Shown here: positions 8,274-16,994 of the stretch, one piece after another
Layout of the letters: every line of letters begins with the position of its first letter
How positions within the stretch are numbered: the first letter of the stretch is position 1
Origin: Algoriphagus machipongonensis
GTDB taxonomy: Bacteria > Bacteroidota > Bacteroidia > Cytophagales > Cyclobacteriaceae
DNA: 64,000 nucleotides
Direction: 5' to 3'
NCBI RefSeq assembly: GCF_000166275.1
Contig: NZ_CM001023.1
Span: 4,219,001-4,283,000 of the forward strand
The notes under the pieces: generated by a model
The model's input: only the letters and a program-made list of their open reading frames with translations
What the model was told of the DNA's origin: nothing
Database searches by the model: none
Program-made: the position numbers and the translations under genes

Positions 8274-9848
8274 ATGAGTAAACATATAATTTCTCCCTTT
8301 CTCTTTATTGTCACGCTCTTAGTAAATTTTCCACTGCTGGCCCAAATTCCACAGGTTCCTGCCGAACTAGAATTTGCAGATATGATCGTTAGGATCAATC
8401 CCCAAGCCAGAAGAGAAATTCAACTGGATGTCGATGCGCAGTATAGAAATCCCAATTACTTTAAGATCAAACAAGAGCGTGTCAACCTGTACATGCCCAT
8501 CATCGAAGAAATTTTGAGGGAAAGTAATGTCCCTCTAGATCTAAAGTACCTGGTGATCCAGGAAAGTAGCTTGATTCCTGATGCAGTTTCCACCTCTAAT
8601 GCCGTAGGTTTTTGGCAGTTTAAACAAGGTACTGCTGAAGAGGTATTTTTACGAGTAGACAAGCAGATAGACGAGCGAAAGAACATCGTATCCTCTACCC
8701 GTGGAGCGGCGCTCTACCTCAAAAAGCATAACAATACATTCGACAACTGGATGTGTGCATTGGTTTCCTATCAAATGGGGCTTGGTGGAGCAAAAGCGTA
8801 TTTCGGAAATAGGTATAATGGCAAGCGAGTAGTGGATGTAGATAGAAATACCCATTGGTATTTTAAAAAATACTTAGCTCATAAAATTGCTTTTGAAAGC
8901 CAAATTGGTGTATTAACCTCCAATTCAAGAATGGTAGAGGTTCCCGTAAAGGGTCCGACCACGCTAGCAGCTTTAGCTAAAAAGTATGGGGTTGAGGAAG
9001 ATCATTTAAAGGAGTATAATAAGTGGACTTCAAATGGTAAGATTCCAGGGGACAGAACTTACGGGTTGGTTTATGTGCAGGATGGTTCACTTCCTGTTCA
9101 GCAAGCCATCGTTAGAGAAACAAAACCTCAAAAATCTCAGAGTGGAAGCTCATCCATCAAGAACTCCCCAGCATACAAGCAAGCTAATTCATTCCCTAGA
9201 ATCGCAGGAAACACCACGAAGGCCAATCAGCCTGATCAGATTACGGTAAACAATATTGAAGGGGTTCAAGCGGCCCAGACAACGACCTTAAGCAACTTTT
9301 CTGATAAGGTGGGAATCCGTGAGAATAAGCTTAGAAGGTTGAATGATCTAGACCGTGGTGAAAGAATCGAAGCAGGAAAATATTATTATACCAAAAAGAA
9401 AAAGACCAAAGCCGATGTGGAAACACATGTGGTTTTGCCAGGAGAAACGCTATGGAGCATTTCCCAAAAATATGGCATCAAGCTTTCTTCTCTGAAATCT
9501 AAAAACAGAATCCGTAAAGACCGGGATCTGAAAGTGGGCATGGTGTTGAACCTTCAGGAACACAGGAAGCGAGGAGAAGAAATTCCGATTGTGAATTTAA
9601 ATCAACCTGCTCCGACAAAAACGGTTTTGGCAAGTAGTAGCTCCAGCAATCCACCAAGACAGGAAGTTAGAAATACAACTTCAAGCCGTACCAACAGCAA
9701 TCTGACCCATACGGTCAGCAAAGGGGAGACACTTTTTGCCATCAGTAAAAAGTATGGGGTCACAGTCAACGACTTAAAATCCTGGAACAATATCGGAAGC
9801 CAAAACATCATTAGCATCGGTCAGAAATTGGTTATCTTGAAGCCCTGA
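8274..9848 (+). CDS. Lytic murein transglycosylase with LysM repeats (MltD-like)
   Basis: This secreted cell-wall enzyme cleaves peptidoglycan glycan strands. A signal peptide covers residues 1-23 (cleavage near LLAQ). The SLT domain (about residues 70-210) has the catalytic Glu97 in QESSLIPDAVS and the GFWQFK motif. Three LysM-like modules follow: a weak one around residue 225, one near 390 (VVLPGETLWSISQKYG) and one at the C terminus (HTVSKGETLFAISKKYG). Low-complexity Ser/Thr linkers join them. The DUF3078 gene starts 22 bases downstream, so the two are probably cotranscribed. Confidence 0.93.
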   Translation: MSKHIISPFLFIVTLLVNFPLLAQIPQVPAELEFADMIVRINPQARREIQLDVDAQYRNPNYFKIKQERVNLYMPIIEEILRESNVPLDLKYLVIQESSLIPDAVSTSNAVGFWQFKQGTAEEVFLRVDKQIDERKNIVSSTRGAALYLKKHNNTFDNWMCALVSYQMGLGGAKAYFGNRYNGKRVVDVDRNTHWYFKKYLAHKIAFESQIGVLTSNSRMVEVPVKGPTTLAALAKKYGVEEDHLKEYNKWTSNGKIPGDRTYGLVYVQDGSLPVQQAIVRETKPQKSQSGSSSIKNSPAYKQANSFPRIAGNTTKANQPDQITVNNIEGVQAAQTTTLSNFSDKVGIRENKLRRLNDLDRGERIEAGKYYYTKKKKTKADVETHVVLPGETLWSISQKYGIKLSSLKSKNRIRKDRDLKVGMVLNLQEHRKRGEEIPIVNLNQPAPTKTVLASSSSSNPPRQEVRNTTSSRTNSNLTHTVSKGETLFAISKKYGVTVNDLKSWNNIGSQNIISIGQKLVILKP

Positions 9849-9869
9849 TCCATTTATCTTCTTTTTTGA

Positions 9870-10862
9870 ATGCGTTACTTTCTCCTTGGTTTAGGAATCT
9901 TAGTTCTATTATGTAGCCAAACTGCTTTGGCACAGGACAGGCAGGTTATTCCTGATACGGTCCTAATCAATGGGGACACCCTTTTAATGCTGGGAGATTC
10001 ATTGCTTATCGAAGAACCAGAAAAGGAAATCTTCTGGGAAACCGGCGGGAATTACAATTTGAATATTCAACAGGTTACTTTGAGTAATTGGGCAGCAGGT
10101 GGATCCAGTACCTTCGCCCTCAACTCAGGCATCTCCTTGTTTGCAAATTATAAGAAGGAAAAGAAAGTCTGGGACACACAGCTTACCATCAACTTAGGGA
10201 TGAACAGGCAAGGCGACCGGGATTTCAAGACCCGGAAGAGTAATGATAACTTCATCTTTGTGAGTAATTATGGCCGGGAGCTATCCGAGAAATTCTATCT
10301 CTCTACCCAAATCGATGCCCGAACCCAGCTTCTGGCAGGTTACAAATATTCGAGGCCTTCAGGAAGTGAAAGTGAGGTACGAACAAAAATTTCCGACTTG
10401 CTTTCTCCAGGCTATTTACAGTCTTCCACGGGTCTTAACTATAGAAAGACCTACGAAAACAAGAGTAAGATTTCCGTGATTCTATCACCCTTTACCGGGA
10501 GATTTACCATCGTTTTAGATGATTCCTTAAGTCGGGCCGGAGCGTTTGGTGTGACTCCGGGAGAAAATGTAAGAGCGGAAGCAGGGATGTCATTTGCTAC
10601 CTCGGTAACTGATATCAAATTAATGGAAAACATCACCTGGAAAGCAGACCTCAACCTCTTCTCCAATTATGAGACCTTTGGAAATATGGTGGTCAACTTT
10701 AACTCCATCATCCGAATGAAAGTAAATAAATACATTTCCACGAGGATGGAGACTCGATTGATTTACGATGAAAAGGTTTTGATTAAACAAGATGATGGAA
10801 GCTCCAAACAGGCTGTCCAGCTCCAAAACCTCATTAACTTTGGGATCAGTCTGGACTTTTAA
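9870..10862 (+). CDS. DUF3078 outer-membrane-type protein
   Basis: The 330-residue protein has a signal peptide (residues 1-21, ending ALAQ). The mature part contains the family hallmark NWAAGGSSTFALNSG and alternating beta strands ending in an aromatic residue (FGISLDF), which suggests an outer-membrane beta-barrel. DUF3078 is found almost only in Bacteroidota and has no assigned reaction. The location behind a LysM transglycosylase suggests an envelope role. Its stop codon overlaps the convergent end of dnaX: the bases 10859-10862 (TTAA) serve both stops. Confidence 0.88.
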   Translation: MRYFLLGLGILVLLCSQTALAQDRQVIPDTVLINGDTLLMLGDSLLIEEPEKEIFWETGGNYNLNIQQVTLSNWAAGGSSTFALNSGISLFANYKKEKKVWDTQLTINLGMNRQGDRDFKTRKSNDNFIFVSNYGRELSEKFYLSTQIDARTQLLAGYKYSRPSGSESEVRTKISDLLSPGYLQSSTGLNYRKTYENKSKISVILSPFTGRFTIVLDDSLSRAGAFGVTPGENVRAEAGMSFATSVTDIKLMENITWKADLNLFSNYETFGNMVVNFNSIIRMKVNKYISTRMETRLIYDEKVLIKQDDGSSKQAVQLQNLINFGISLDF

Positions 10863-11461
10863 AAATCAGTTTCTAAGCCAAATTTCTTCTGAAACTCAGC
10901 CAAAGCCGGGTGCTTTTCTTTGAGAAATCGGAGCTTATCCGTGCTGGTGTATAGTTTGTTGGAATGGGGTTCTACCTCTTCTTTAGTGACCAGTTTTATG
11001 GCCAATTTTCCCGCACCGGTAAGATCCCGAATCAAGGACAGGAGTTCCGGCTTCATCTTTTGAGCAATCTCCTCCTGTACATGCCCCATGACTTCCAGAC
11101 ATATTTCATGGCCTTCCATTCTGGAGGGTTGATTAAGGATTGCCAATTCCAGCACTTTCCCTTTACCTTTGAAATGAGCGATTACTTCAGGCATCACCTC
11201 TTCCAGCTTTTCCTGGGTTAGAACAATTCCATTTTGCGGAACAACTACAGAAGCTTCTGCTTTCTTTTTCTCTTGAAGAGAAGCCTCCTCTTTAGCCTTT
11301 TGGGCCATCAACTTTTTAGTATGCCCAAGACTGGTAGGAATGGACATGGTTCGCTGAACAGGCGTAGAATGACTATTTGGGGAACTAGGAAGGGGTTTGG
11401 AATCAGCTTCGGAAGTACTAGTTACCGCTGGCTTATTCAGGCTTTTTTTTTTGCTTCCTCA
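10859..11461 (-). CDS. dnaX: dnaX tau-specific C-terminal region, read in the -1 frame
   Basis: This frame is open from the A10 run at 11443-11452 to the stop at 10859 (about 200 codons). It has an ATG only at 11347, but reading backwards the frame is continuous with no stop into the slippery run, giving a Ser/Pro/Thr-rich linker and then a folded domain of about 130 residues. The domain ends in a segment (KEKHPALAEFQKKFGL) that resembles the C terminus of Bacteroidota DnaX. Fused by a -1 shift to the upstream ATPase, it would yield a tau subunit of about 574 residues. Independent translation from 11347 is the less likely alternative. Confidence 0.75.
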
Positions 11462-12582
11462 GCAGCCAAATTCGCCAACTTGAATGCTTGAGGTAGTTTT
11501 GACATTTTCATCAAAGCCAGCTCCACATGTAAACGTTGGTTTTTAGCTGTTTTATAATGAATATCACATTGGTTGGCAATATTCAAGGCAGATAATAAGA
11601 AGGAAGTACTTGCTGCTTCAGTTTGCTGCAAATATCTCTGTTTGGCATTTTCAGATACCTGAATCAACTCTACTGTTGCAGGATCTTTCGCAACCAATAA
11701 ATCTCTGAAATGCTCCGATAAGCCTACTATGAAATTATGCCCATCAAATCCTTTTTTAAGAATTTCATCAAAGATGAGCAGCACTTTTGATAGGTCTTCT
11801 TCAATCAATGCATCTACCACCTTGAAATAATAATCATAATCCAAGATGTGCAGGTTGTCTATAGTCTCATGATAAGTCACCTTTTTCCCTGCGGAATAGG
11901 TAACAATCAAATCGAAGATTGACAAGGCATCCCGAAGGGCGCCATCTGCTTTGGTAGCAATTAATCGTAGTGCTTCCTCTTCAAAATCAACAGATTCCTT
12001 CTCAGCGATATATTTCAGATGATTGGAAATATGATCAATTTGAATTCGGTTGAAATCAAAAATCTGACAACGGGAAAGGATCGTGGGTATGATCTTATGC
12101 TTCTCTGTAGTCGCTAGAATAAAGATCGCATATTTTGGAGGTTCCTCTAATGTTTTCAAAAAAGCATTGAATGCCTGATTGGAAAGCATGTGCACCTCAT
12201 CAATGATATATACTTTGTATTGTCCTTTTTGAGGAGCATACCTGACCTGATCTACCAGGTTCCTGATATCATCTACCGAGTTATTGGAAGCCGCATCCAG
12301 TTCGTAGATGTTAAACGAACTGTTATTTTTAAAAGAAACGCAGGATTCACATTCACCGCAGGCCTCCTGATCATCTTGACGATTTTCACAGTTGATGGTC
12401 TTGGCAAGGATTCGGGCACAGGTAGTTTTACCCACCCCACGTGGGCCACAAAAAAGAAAAGCCTGTGCTAAGTGATTATTTTTGATCGCATTTTTGAGAG
12501 TGGTTGTGATATGCTCTTGGCCTACAACACTCTTAAAATCTGCGGGTCTGTATTTTCTTGCCGAAACGACGAAGTTTTCCAT
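11437..12582 (-). CDS. dnaX: DNA polymerase III gamma/tau clamp-loader ATPase (0-frame, gamma-like product)
   Basis: The protein loads the sliding clamp onto DNA as part of the replicase. Residues 46-54 form the Walker A motif GPRGVGKTT; Cys65, Cys75, Cys78 and Cys81 form the zinc module; VYIIDEVHML is Walker B; and the sensor segment ATTEKHKIIPTILSRCQ follows. The 0-frame ends right after the A10 run with Ala and TGA, giving 381 residues, that is, the three conserved clamp-loader domains without the tau C terminus. A GTG one codon upstream (12585) is also possible, but the ATG at 12582 is preferred. The tmRNA gene is divergent upstream. Confidence 0.93.
   Translation of the reverse strand: MENFVVSARKYRPADFKSVVGQEHITTTLKNAIKNNHLAQAFLFCGPRGVGKTTCARILAKTINCENRQDDQEACGECESCVSFKNNSSFNIYELDAASNNSVDDIRNLVDQVRYAPQKGQYKVYIIDEVHMLSNQAFNAFLKTLEEPPKYAIFILATTEKHKIIPTILSRCQIFDFNRIQIDHISNHLKYIAEKESVDFEEEALRLIATKADGALRDALSIFDLIVTYSAGKKVTYHETIDNLHILDYDYYFKVVDALIEEDLSKVLLIFDEILKKGFDGHNFIVGLSEHFRDLLVAKDPATVELIQVSENAKQRYLQQTEAASTSFLLSALNIANQCDIHYKTAKNQRLHVELALMKMSKLPQAFKLANLAAEEAKKKA
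11443..11452 (-). promoter_or_regulatory. dnaX: Ten-A slippery run in dnaX (programmed frameshift or transcriptional slippage site)
   Basis: On the coding strand the sequence reads GAA GCA AAA AAA AAA GCC TGA, so the 0-frame stops at once. A -1 ribosomal shift, or insertion of one extra A by RNA polymerase, opens the tau frame. Slippery A runs at this point in dnaX are established in Escherichia coli (ribosomal -1 shift) and Thermus thermophilus (transcriptional slippage on A9). A sequencing miscount of the homopolymer would look the same. Confidence 0.7.
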
Positions 12583-12741
12583 CACCGCAAGATATAAAAA
12601 ACTCCATATTCAGGAAGCCCAAATCGCTTCAATCTCTGATAAAAACTGATAAAATATTGATAACCAATCCAAGAAATTTAAATTTTTATTCAGGTGATGT
12701 GAATATCAAAAAACAAATACCGCTTGGAACCAAAAATCCAT

Positions 12742-12749
12742 TACTTTTG
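12742..12749 (+). promoter_or_regulatory. Promoter -7 element of ssrA
   Basis: TACTTTTG matches TAnnTTTG and lies 17 bases before the mature 5' end of tmRNA, leaving a short 5' leader for RNase P to remove. A -33 TTG at 12724-12726 is closer (15 bases) than the usual 19-21, so the upstream element is uncertain. Confidence 0.6.
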
Positions 12750-12765
12750 TCATCCTAATACAAAT

Positions 12766-13164
12766 GGGGCTGACCGGTATTGACAGTAAGTGTAAAGATC
12801 GGGCTCGCATGCAGGCTGGAGTATGTACGGCCTTGAAAGATTCATACGAACTATAATTGGCGAAAATACTTACGCCATGGCTGCCTAATCTAACCTTTTA
12901 GGATAGATTGCTTAAAGGGTTGAGTTTCGAAGCGGAATTCCCCGGCCACATCTCACCACCCGTTGCCTGATCCGGGTGGATTTGAGGTGTCGACTTGATC
13001 GGGTTGCGGTTTGTGATGCTATTAAGCAGACCTAAGATCAATAGCTAAGCCGTGACAAGGTGTGTCATCCAGCATATCTCGGTCGAAAATCTAACAGGTG
13101 ACTAAGCATGTAGACGGTACGTTGTTTCCTTATCTGGACGCGAGTTCGAATCTCGCCAGCTCCA
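12766..13164 (+). ncRNA. ssrA: Transfer-messenger RNA (tmRNA)
   Basis: tmRNA rescues stalled ribosomes and tags the nascent chain for proteolysis. The 5' end GGGGCTGA and 3' end TTCGAATCTCGCCAGCTCCA form the tRNA-like domain: GGGGCTG pairs with CAGCTCC, leaving discriminator A. CCA is not encoded. The tag reading frame is at 12859-12888: GGC GAA AAT ACT TAC GCC ATG GCT GCC TAA, giving GENTYAMAA after the alanine carried by tmRNA. The length (399 nt) is normal for a one-piece bacterial tmRNA. An intrinsic terminator follows directly. Confidence 0.96.
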
Positions 13165-13167
13165 CAA

Positions 13168-13208
13168 AAAACCCTCTGGATTTTCTCTCCAGAGGGTTTA
13201 TTTTTTTT
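13168..13208. terminator. Terminator of ssrA, shared with the convergent esterase gene
   Basis: The arms AAACCCTCTGGA (13168-13179) and TCCAGAGGGTTT (13188-13199) form a 12-bp stem followed by a long T run on the plus strand. A run of A at the left foot gives a U tract on the minus strand too, so it can also end the esterase gene that stops at 13256. Confidence 0.9.
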
Positions 13209-13255
13209 AAGGGCCTAGATTGGCTTGTTTATCTAGTCCCTATTCCATGTTTATG

Positions 13256-14518
13256 TCAATTGGATTGCCCTGCCAACCACTGCATGATCGTCACGGAAAC
13301 TCCATTTACTTTCACCGGTTTTCCATCAAAATCGGTTTGGCTCAAATTTGCATGGGAATAGATCCAGGACCAATGTCCAGGATAGTGGTAATCTTCACCC
13401 CCCAGCAAACCTGTAATATCCACTACATGGTCATAAAATGTCAAGTGAACATCTTTTGCTCCTGCTTTGATTAGTTTGTCATATACCGGTAACACCGTCT
13501 GATCTGCTACGGTCGTAGAATCATCCTTGGAATGAACAAACCAAATCGGAACGTCTTTAATACTTTTTGCCTGCTCATCAGATAAATAAGCCCCTCGATA
13601 GGCAAGGGCACTTATATAGCCTCCTGCAAAATAATCAGGATATTCCAGGATGAGCTTTAAGCCCATATACCCTCCATTACTACATCCACCCACATAAATC
13701 CTATCCTGATCTACATTGGGATGCTTGGCTATAAAATCATCAAACATGGCCTTTAATGCTTCAAAATAGATATCATCTTTTTCACCACTAGTAGAACCTT
13801 CTCCACTATCCATCCAGCGCGTTGGAGTTTGTGGAACCATGACATAAGCTCCTCCAAAGTAATCTTGAATTTCATCAGAGGCATAATTGGCGGCCCTGTT
13901 TCCTAAAAGTGGAATGGTAGTATCCGTTCCTCCTTCTCCTCCACCATGCAACCAAATAATCAATGGAACATCTTCTTGATCTGTTTCAGGAGTAAATGAA
14001 GCATAAGTAAGATCCACTTGATTGGCAGTGAATTTTCCATTTAGATCAAATTCATCAATCAATGGCATCACTCGATCCGCTTCCTTATTCCAAACTTCAA
14101 GCGTTGCAGTATTTGTAACAGACAATTTGTAATCTACCCAGACATTGCCATAGGAACGCATGTATTGAAAAGGTGAACCTAAAGGAAGATTTGGAGCTAC
14201 AGAAAGATTAAGTGTTACATGGCTTCCATCTACAGCACGATTCCCTTTTGCATCTGATTTGTAGGCTGAGAGTACAGTTCTCTCCCCTTTTGCAGGATTA
14301 ATGGGAGTTTCTGATAAGTCTGAACTTCTTGTAGCAAATACTTGATAATCGGATGGATCAGTACTCAGATCTGAATTGCTATTGGAGAGTACTACTTTAT
14401 TTACGGCAGGTCCCCAATCAAAGCCTTCCACAACAAGCGTGTAGGAATTTTGTGCATACACCCCAGAAGATGCAAGGATCATAAAGAGGCTAAGGAGGAG
14501 TAAGGGTCTATTGTTCAT
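13256..14518 (-). CDS. Secreted alpha/beta-hydrolase esterase (PHB-depolymerase/CE1-like peptidase type)
   Basis: The 420-residue protein has a signal peptide (residues 1-22, ending GVYAQ). An N-terminal beta-rich Ig-like domain (to about residue 170) precedes an alpha/beta-hydrolase with the oxyanion sequence IIWLHGGGEGG, the nucleophile Ser in GGCSNGG, an acidic residue in HSKDDSTTV and a His near GEDYHYPGH. This arrangement is typical of extracellular esterases acting on plant polysaccharide esters or polyesters. The true substrate is unknown. It stands alone, convergent with ssrA. Confidence 0.85.
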   Translation of the reverse strand: MNNRPLLLLSLFMILASSGVYAQNSYTLVVEGFDWGPAVNKVVLSNSNSDLSTDPSDYQVFATRSSDLSETPINPAKGERTVLSAYKSDAKGNRAVDGSHVTLNLSVAPNLPLGSPFQYMRSYGNVWVDYKLSVTNTATLEVWNKEADRVMPLIDEFDLNGKFTANQVDLTYASFTPETDQEDVPLIIWLHGGGEGGTDTTIPLLGNRAANYASDEIQDYFGGAYVMVPQTPTRWMDSGEGSTSGEKDDIYFEALKAMFDDFIAKHPNVDQDRIYVGGCSNGGYMGLKLILEYPDYFAGGYISALAYRGAYLSDEQAKSIKDVPIWFVHSKDDSTTVADQTVLPVYDKLIKAGAKDVHLTFYDHVVDITGLLGGEDYHYPGHWSWIYSHANLSQTDFDGKPVKVNGVSVTIMQWLAGQSN

Positions 14519-14737
14519 AATTCATTTTTTTAAATGAATCATTAATATAATAATCCCTTTGGTTCATTTAATGATTATTCCAAAATCTAATTTAGATTCC
14601 TTTTTGCAGTTGAAACATCTCTCGTTTCTAGGTGAATTAGCTGATCAAAAACTATAAAGTGGATTTTTTTAACTGAAATTTTTAATTCAAAAGCTGCCAA
14701 CCAAGCCTAATTGTAGCAATTCAATAATCACCGTATC
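14519..14737. other. AT-rich intergenic region
   Basis: This 219-base gap separates the esterase start from the end of the metallophosphoesterase, both on the minus strand. Just upstream of the esterase there is a short inverted repeat (TTCATTT/AAATGAA near 14521-14538) that could be an operator. No gene or clear TAnnTTTG element on the minus strand was seen. Confidence 0.4.
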
Positions 14738-16027
14738 CTAAGCCTTTTTTCTTTTCAACTTCAATACAGTGATTTCCGGCCAGATACCTACTCGCCCAGG
14801 AAAGGCTAAAAATCCAAATCCACGGTTGACATGCAGGTAACGACCTAGCTCCTCATACAAACCCGCCCATTTTGGGTAGCGAAGTGAGGCCGGACTCCAT
14901 TTGATAAATCCGGGAATCTCTATACCAAACTGCATGCCATGGGTATGACCACTCAGGGTGAGGTGAATGAATTGAGAAAACTTTTTTACTTCTTCATCAA
15001 AGTGTGAGGGATCATGACTCATTAAGATTTTAAAACTTTGATCGCTGAGATTTGCTACTGCTTTTGGCAAATCGCCATATTGTGCAAATCCTTTTCCCCA
15101 ATTCTCCACTCCAATCAAATCAATGCTTGCTTTGGCCCCTTCGACTCCGCTCAGGGCAGGTTTTTGAAGCTTTACGTTTTCATTGCGAAGTAGCTTAAAA
15201 CCTAGTTCCTCCTGGATTTCGTAAAGGCGTTGCATATTTGACTCTTTTGCTTCCTTATTTGGCCAGGACATATAATCCCCATAATCATGATTTCCCAAGA
15301 TGGAATACTTTCCCATAGGTGCCTTTAACTTTTTAAAGGTGTCGATCCAAGGTTCCATTTCTTTTGAGTGATTATTGACCAGGTCTCCTGTGAAAAGAAT
15401 CACATCCGATTCCTGTTGGTTAATAAGATCAACTCCGTATTCCAGCTTTTTCTTATTATCAAAACTTCCAGAATGAATATCTGAAATCTGGGTAATGGTA
15501 AATCCATCAAACTCCTCAGGTAGGTCATCAAACTCTAGCGTATGATTGACGACTCGATACCGATATTTACCAACAATAACTCCATGCAAAACTCCTAAAA
15601 ATGGAATTGCCGAAAGAACTAATGCTGTTTGACTAATAAATTTTCTTCGATCCGGAAGGAAATCACCTTCGCTATTTCCACTTACAGATTGAAAAACGCC
15701 GGTAACAATTCGCACAAGGTCTTCCCCAAACATAAGTCCTAGAATGATCAGTTTTGGAATTAAAGATAAAACCAAGAGTGAGATCATTCTCCCAAAGTTC
15801 AGACTGAGACTAGCCCGGTTAAAAGTGAGGAAACCATAAGCAACAAAAAGGTAAACCGAAATAGAAAAGGTCCAATAGACAATCTTCACCCAGTTTTGGT
15901 CCCGAAATAGCGTTTTAAATGCTTGGTAGGAATACCAATCAATTAGAAAAACGAAAAACAAGAAAATCAGAATGCGAATCAGGACAGGAACCAAAATAGA
16001 ATATTGATTTAGAGGGGATAAAAGCAA
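14738..16027 (-). CDS. Membrane-anchored metallophosphoesterase (YkuE/YaeI-like)
   Basis: The 429-residue protein has about four N-terminal transmembrane segments (to about residue 165), then a calcineurin-like phosphoesterase domain with the metal-binding motifs DIHSG, FTGDLVNNH, LGNHDYGDY, MSHDPSHF and LSGHTHGMQFG. Related proteins act on phospholipids or lipid phosphates; the substrate here is not known. The only possible start is TTG at 16027, since an in-frame stop lies just upstream. Residues 290-297 (PALSGVEG) are encoded by a dispersed palindromic-type repeat and look like an insertion in a loop. Confidence 0.88.
   Translation of the reverse strand: MLLSPLNQYSILVPVLIRILIFLFFVFLIDWYSYQAFKTLFRDQNWVKIVYWTFSISVYLFVAYGFLTFNRASLSLNFGRMISLLVLSLIPKLIILGLMFGEDLVRIVTGVFQSVSGNSEGDFLPDRRKFISQTALVLSAIPFLGVLHGVIVGKYRYRVVNHTLEFDDLPEEFDGFTITQISDIHSGSFDNKKKLEYGVDLINQQESDVILFTGDLVNNHSKEMEPWIDTFKKLKAPMGKYSILGNHDYGDYMSWPNKEAKESNMQRLYEIQEELGFKLLRNENVKLQKPALSGVEGAKASIDLIGVENWGKGFAQYGDLPKAVANLSDQSFKILMSHDPSHFDEEVKKFSQFIHLTLSGHTHGMQFGIEIPGFIKWSPASLRYPKWAGLYEELGRYLHVNRGFGFLAFPGRVGIWPEITVLKLKRKKA
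15134..15160. repeat. Dispersed intragenic repeat (TTCGACTCCGCTCAGG type) inside the metallophosphoesterase gene
   Basis: The plus-strand bases CTTCGACTCCGCTCAGGG are the core of a short repeat that occurs many times in various bacterial genomes. Read on the minus strand it encodes PALSGVEG in frame, between two predicted strands of the phosphoesterase domain. A related stretch (CTCAGGGTGACA) occurs in the intergenic repeat near 35990. Confidence 0.65.
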
Positions 16028-16161
16028 GCCTCATGTTGGGTATTCGGACTTACGGATTTGTAATATTATTCAAATAACGAATCAGGATATGAATGGGTTT
16101 ACTATTTATTCAATGGTTTTTCATGGAGTAGATTAATGATCTCTTTCTAGCTTGCCTTAAT

Positions 16162-16587
16162 TCATTCCTCTTCATTTTTTAGGATAGTAATCGGCGTCCC
16201 CTCCTCCCCCGCGTAAAAAACAATAATTTCAGCGGGAACCGAGCCCAAGTTTTCTCCAAAATGCCAGGTATCGTAAAGCTCCACAATCGGATCTCCCTCT
16301 TTCAAAAATAAGGTGTCTGCATATTCACTGATTACCATCAACTCCCCTTTTACTAAAACTCCCGCATTAATCGCCAGATGTTTATGCATCTGCATTTTAG
16401 TATTGGGAGGAATAGTGAATTTTAGAATAGAGAGTTTCGGTTCTTTTTCTGGGTAGGAAGGAAGTTTGTCTCCATTCCAACTCGTAGATGATTCTACCAA
16501 TTTAATTACCTCTATTTCCCCACTGGCATCCACCTTTTCACAAGAGAACAACCCAATAAAAAGACCTAGTAAAAAAATATTTTTCAT
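16162..16587 (-). CDS. Cupin-domain lipoprotein
   Basis: The start is placed at the ATG at 16587, where the protein begins with a clean lipoprotein signal (MKNIFLLGLFIGLFSC, lipobox LFSC); an upstream in-frame ATG at 16626 would only add a leader that hides it. The 141-residue product has a single cupin fold: the first motif contains MQMHKHLAINAGVLVKGE with the metal-binding histidines, and the second contains LYDTWHFGENLG. It is probably tethered in the periplasm. Cupins of this sort may be enzymes or small-molecule binders; the ligand cannot be predicted. Confidence 0.8.
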   Translation of the reverse strand: MKNIFLLGLFIGLFSCEKVDASGEIEVIKLVESSTSWNGDKLPSYPEKEPKLSILKFTIPPNTKMQMHKHLAINAGVLVKGELMVISEYADTLFLKEGDPIVELYDTWHFGENLGSVPAEIIVFYAGEEGTPITILKNEEE

Positions 16588-16994
16588 TTTTTTTAAAATT
16601 AATTTAAATAGAATAATCTGTCCCAAGACGTGGTATTTTTAAATCTACCACCTTAAATTTTAATAAGTTAGAATTTTCTTTACTACCAAATTTACTTTGG
16701 TTCCGCCCCAACAGTAAATCAGGTCTCATCTTCAAAAAACTCAATAAATGGATGTATAGGCCAAATTTTCCATTCTATCAACATTAACAAGAAAAGCAAT
16801 AAAATGACTAGTTCTCTAAAATATTGTTAAAGGACGGAACCAATTGATACAAAATATTGATTTTTAAACTGGAATCCCAAAGTGGGGCTAATGAGAATCT
16901 TTTATAAATAGCTCTTTCAAATTAGTTTTCATTTATGAGGATTTAACTCCATTTATTTGGAAGATTACCAAAGAATATTTTAATTCGCAGCTTG
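16588..16994. other. Intergenic region between divergent genes
   Basis: This stretch of about 400 bases is AT-rich and carries no convincing gene. It should hold the promoters of the cupin gene (minus) and of the small secreted protein gene (plus). An inverted pair GGTTCCG (near 16699) and CGGAACC (near 16836) is separated by about 130 bases and could be coincidence. No RNA gene or riboswitch was recognised. Confidence 0.4.

Noticed and set aside
10859..12582. dnaX as a disabled pseudogene broken by a frameshift
   Set aside because: Both parts are intact, the break is exactly at a ten-A slippery run, and the short product is a full clamp-loader ATPase, as known for programmed dnaX decoding. 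A sequencing miscount remains possible.
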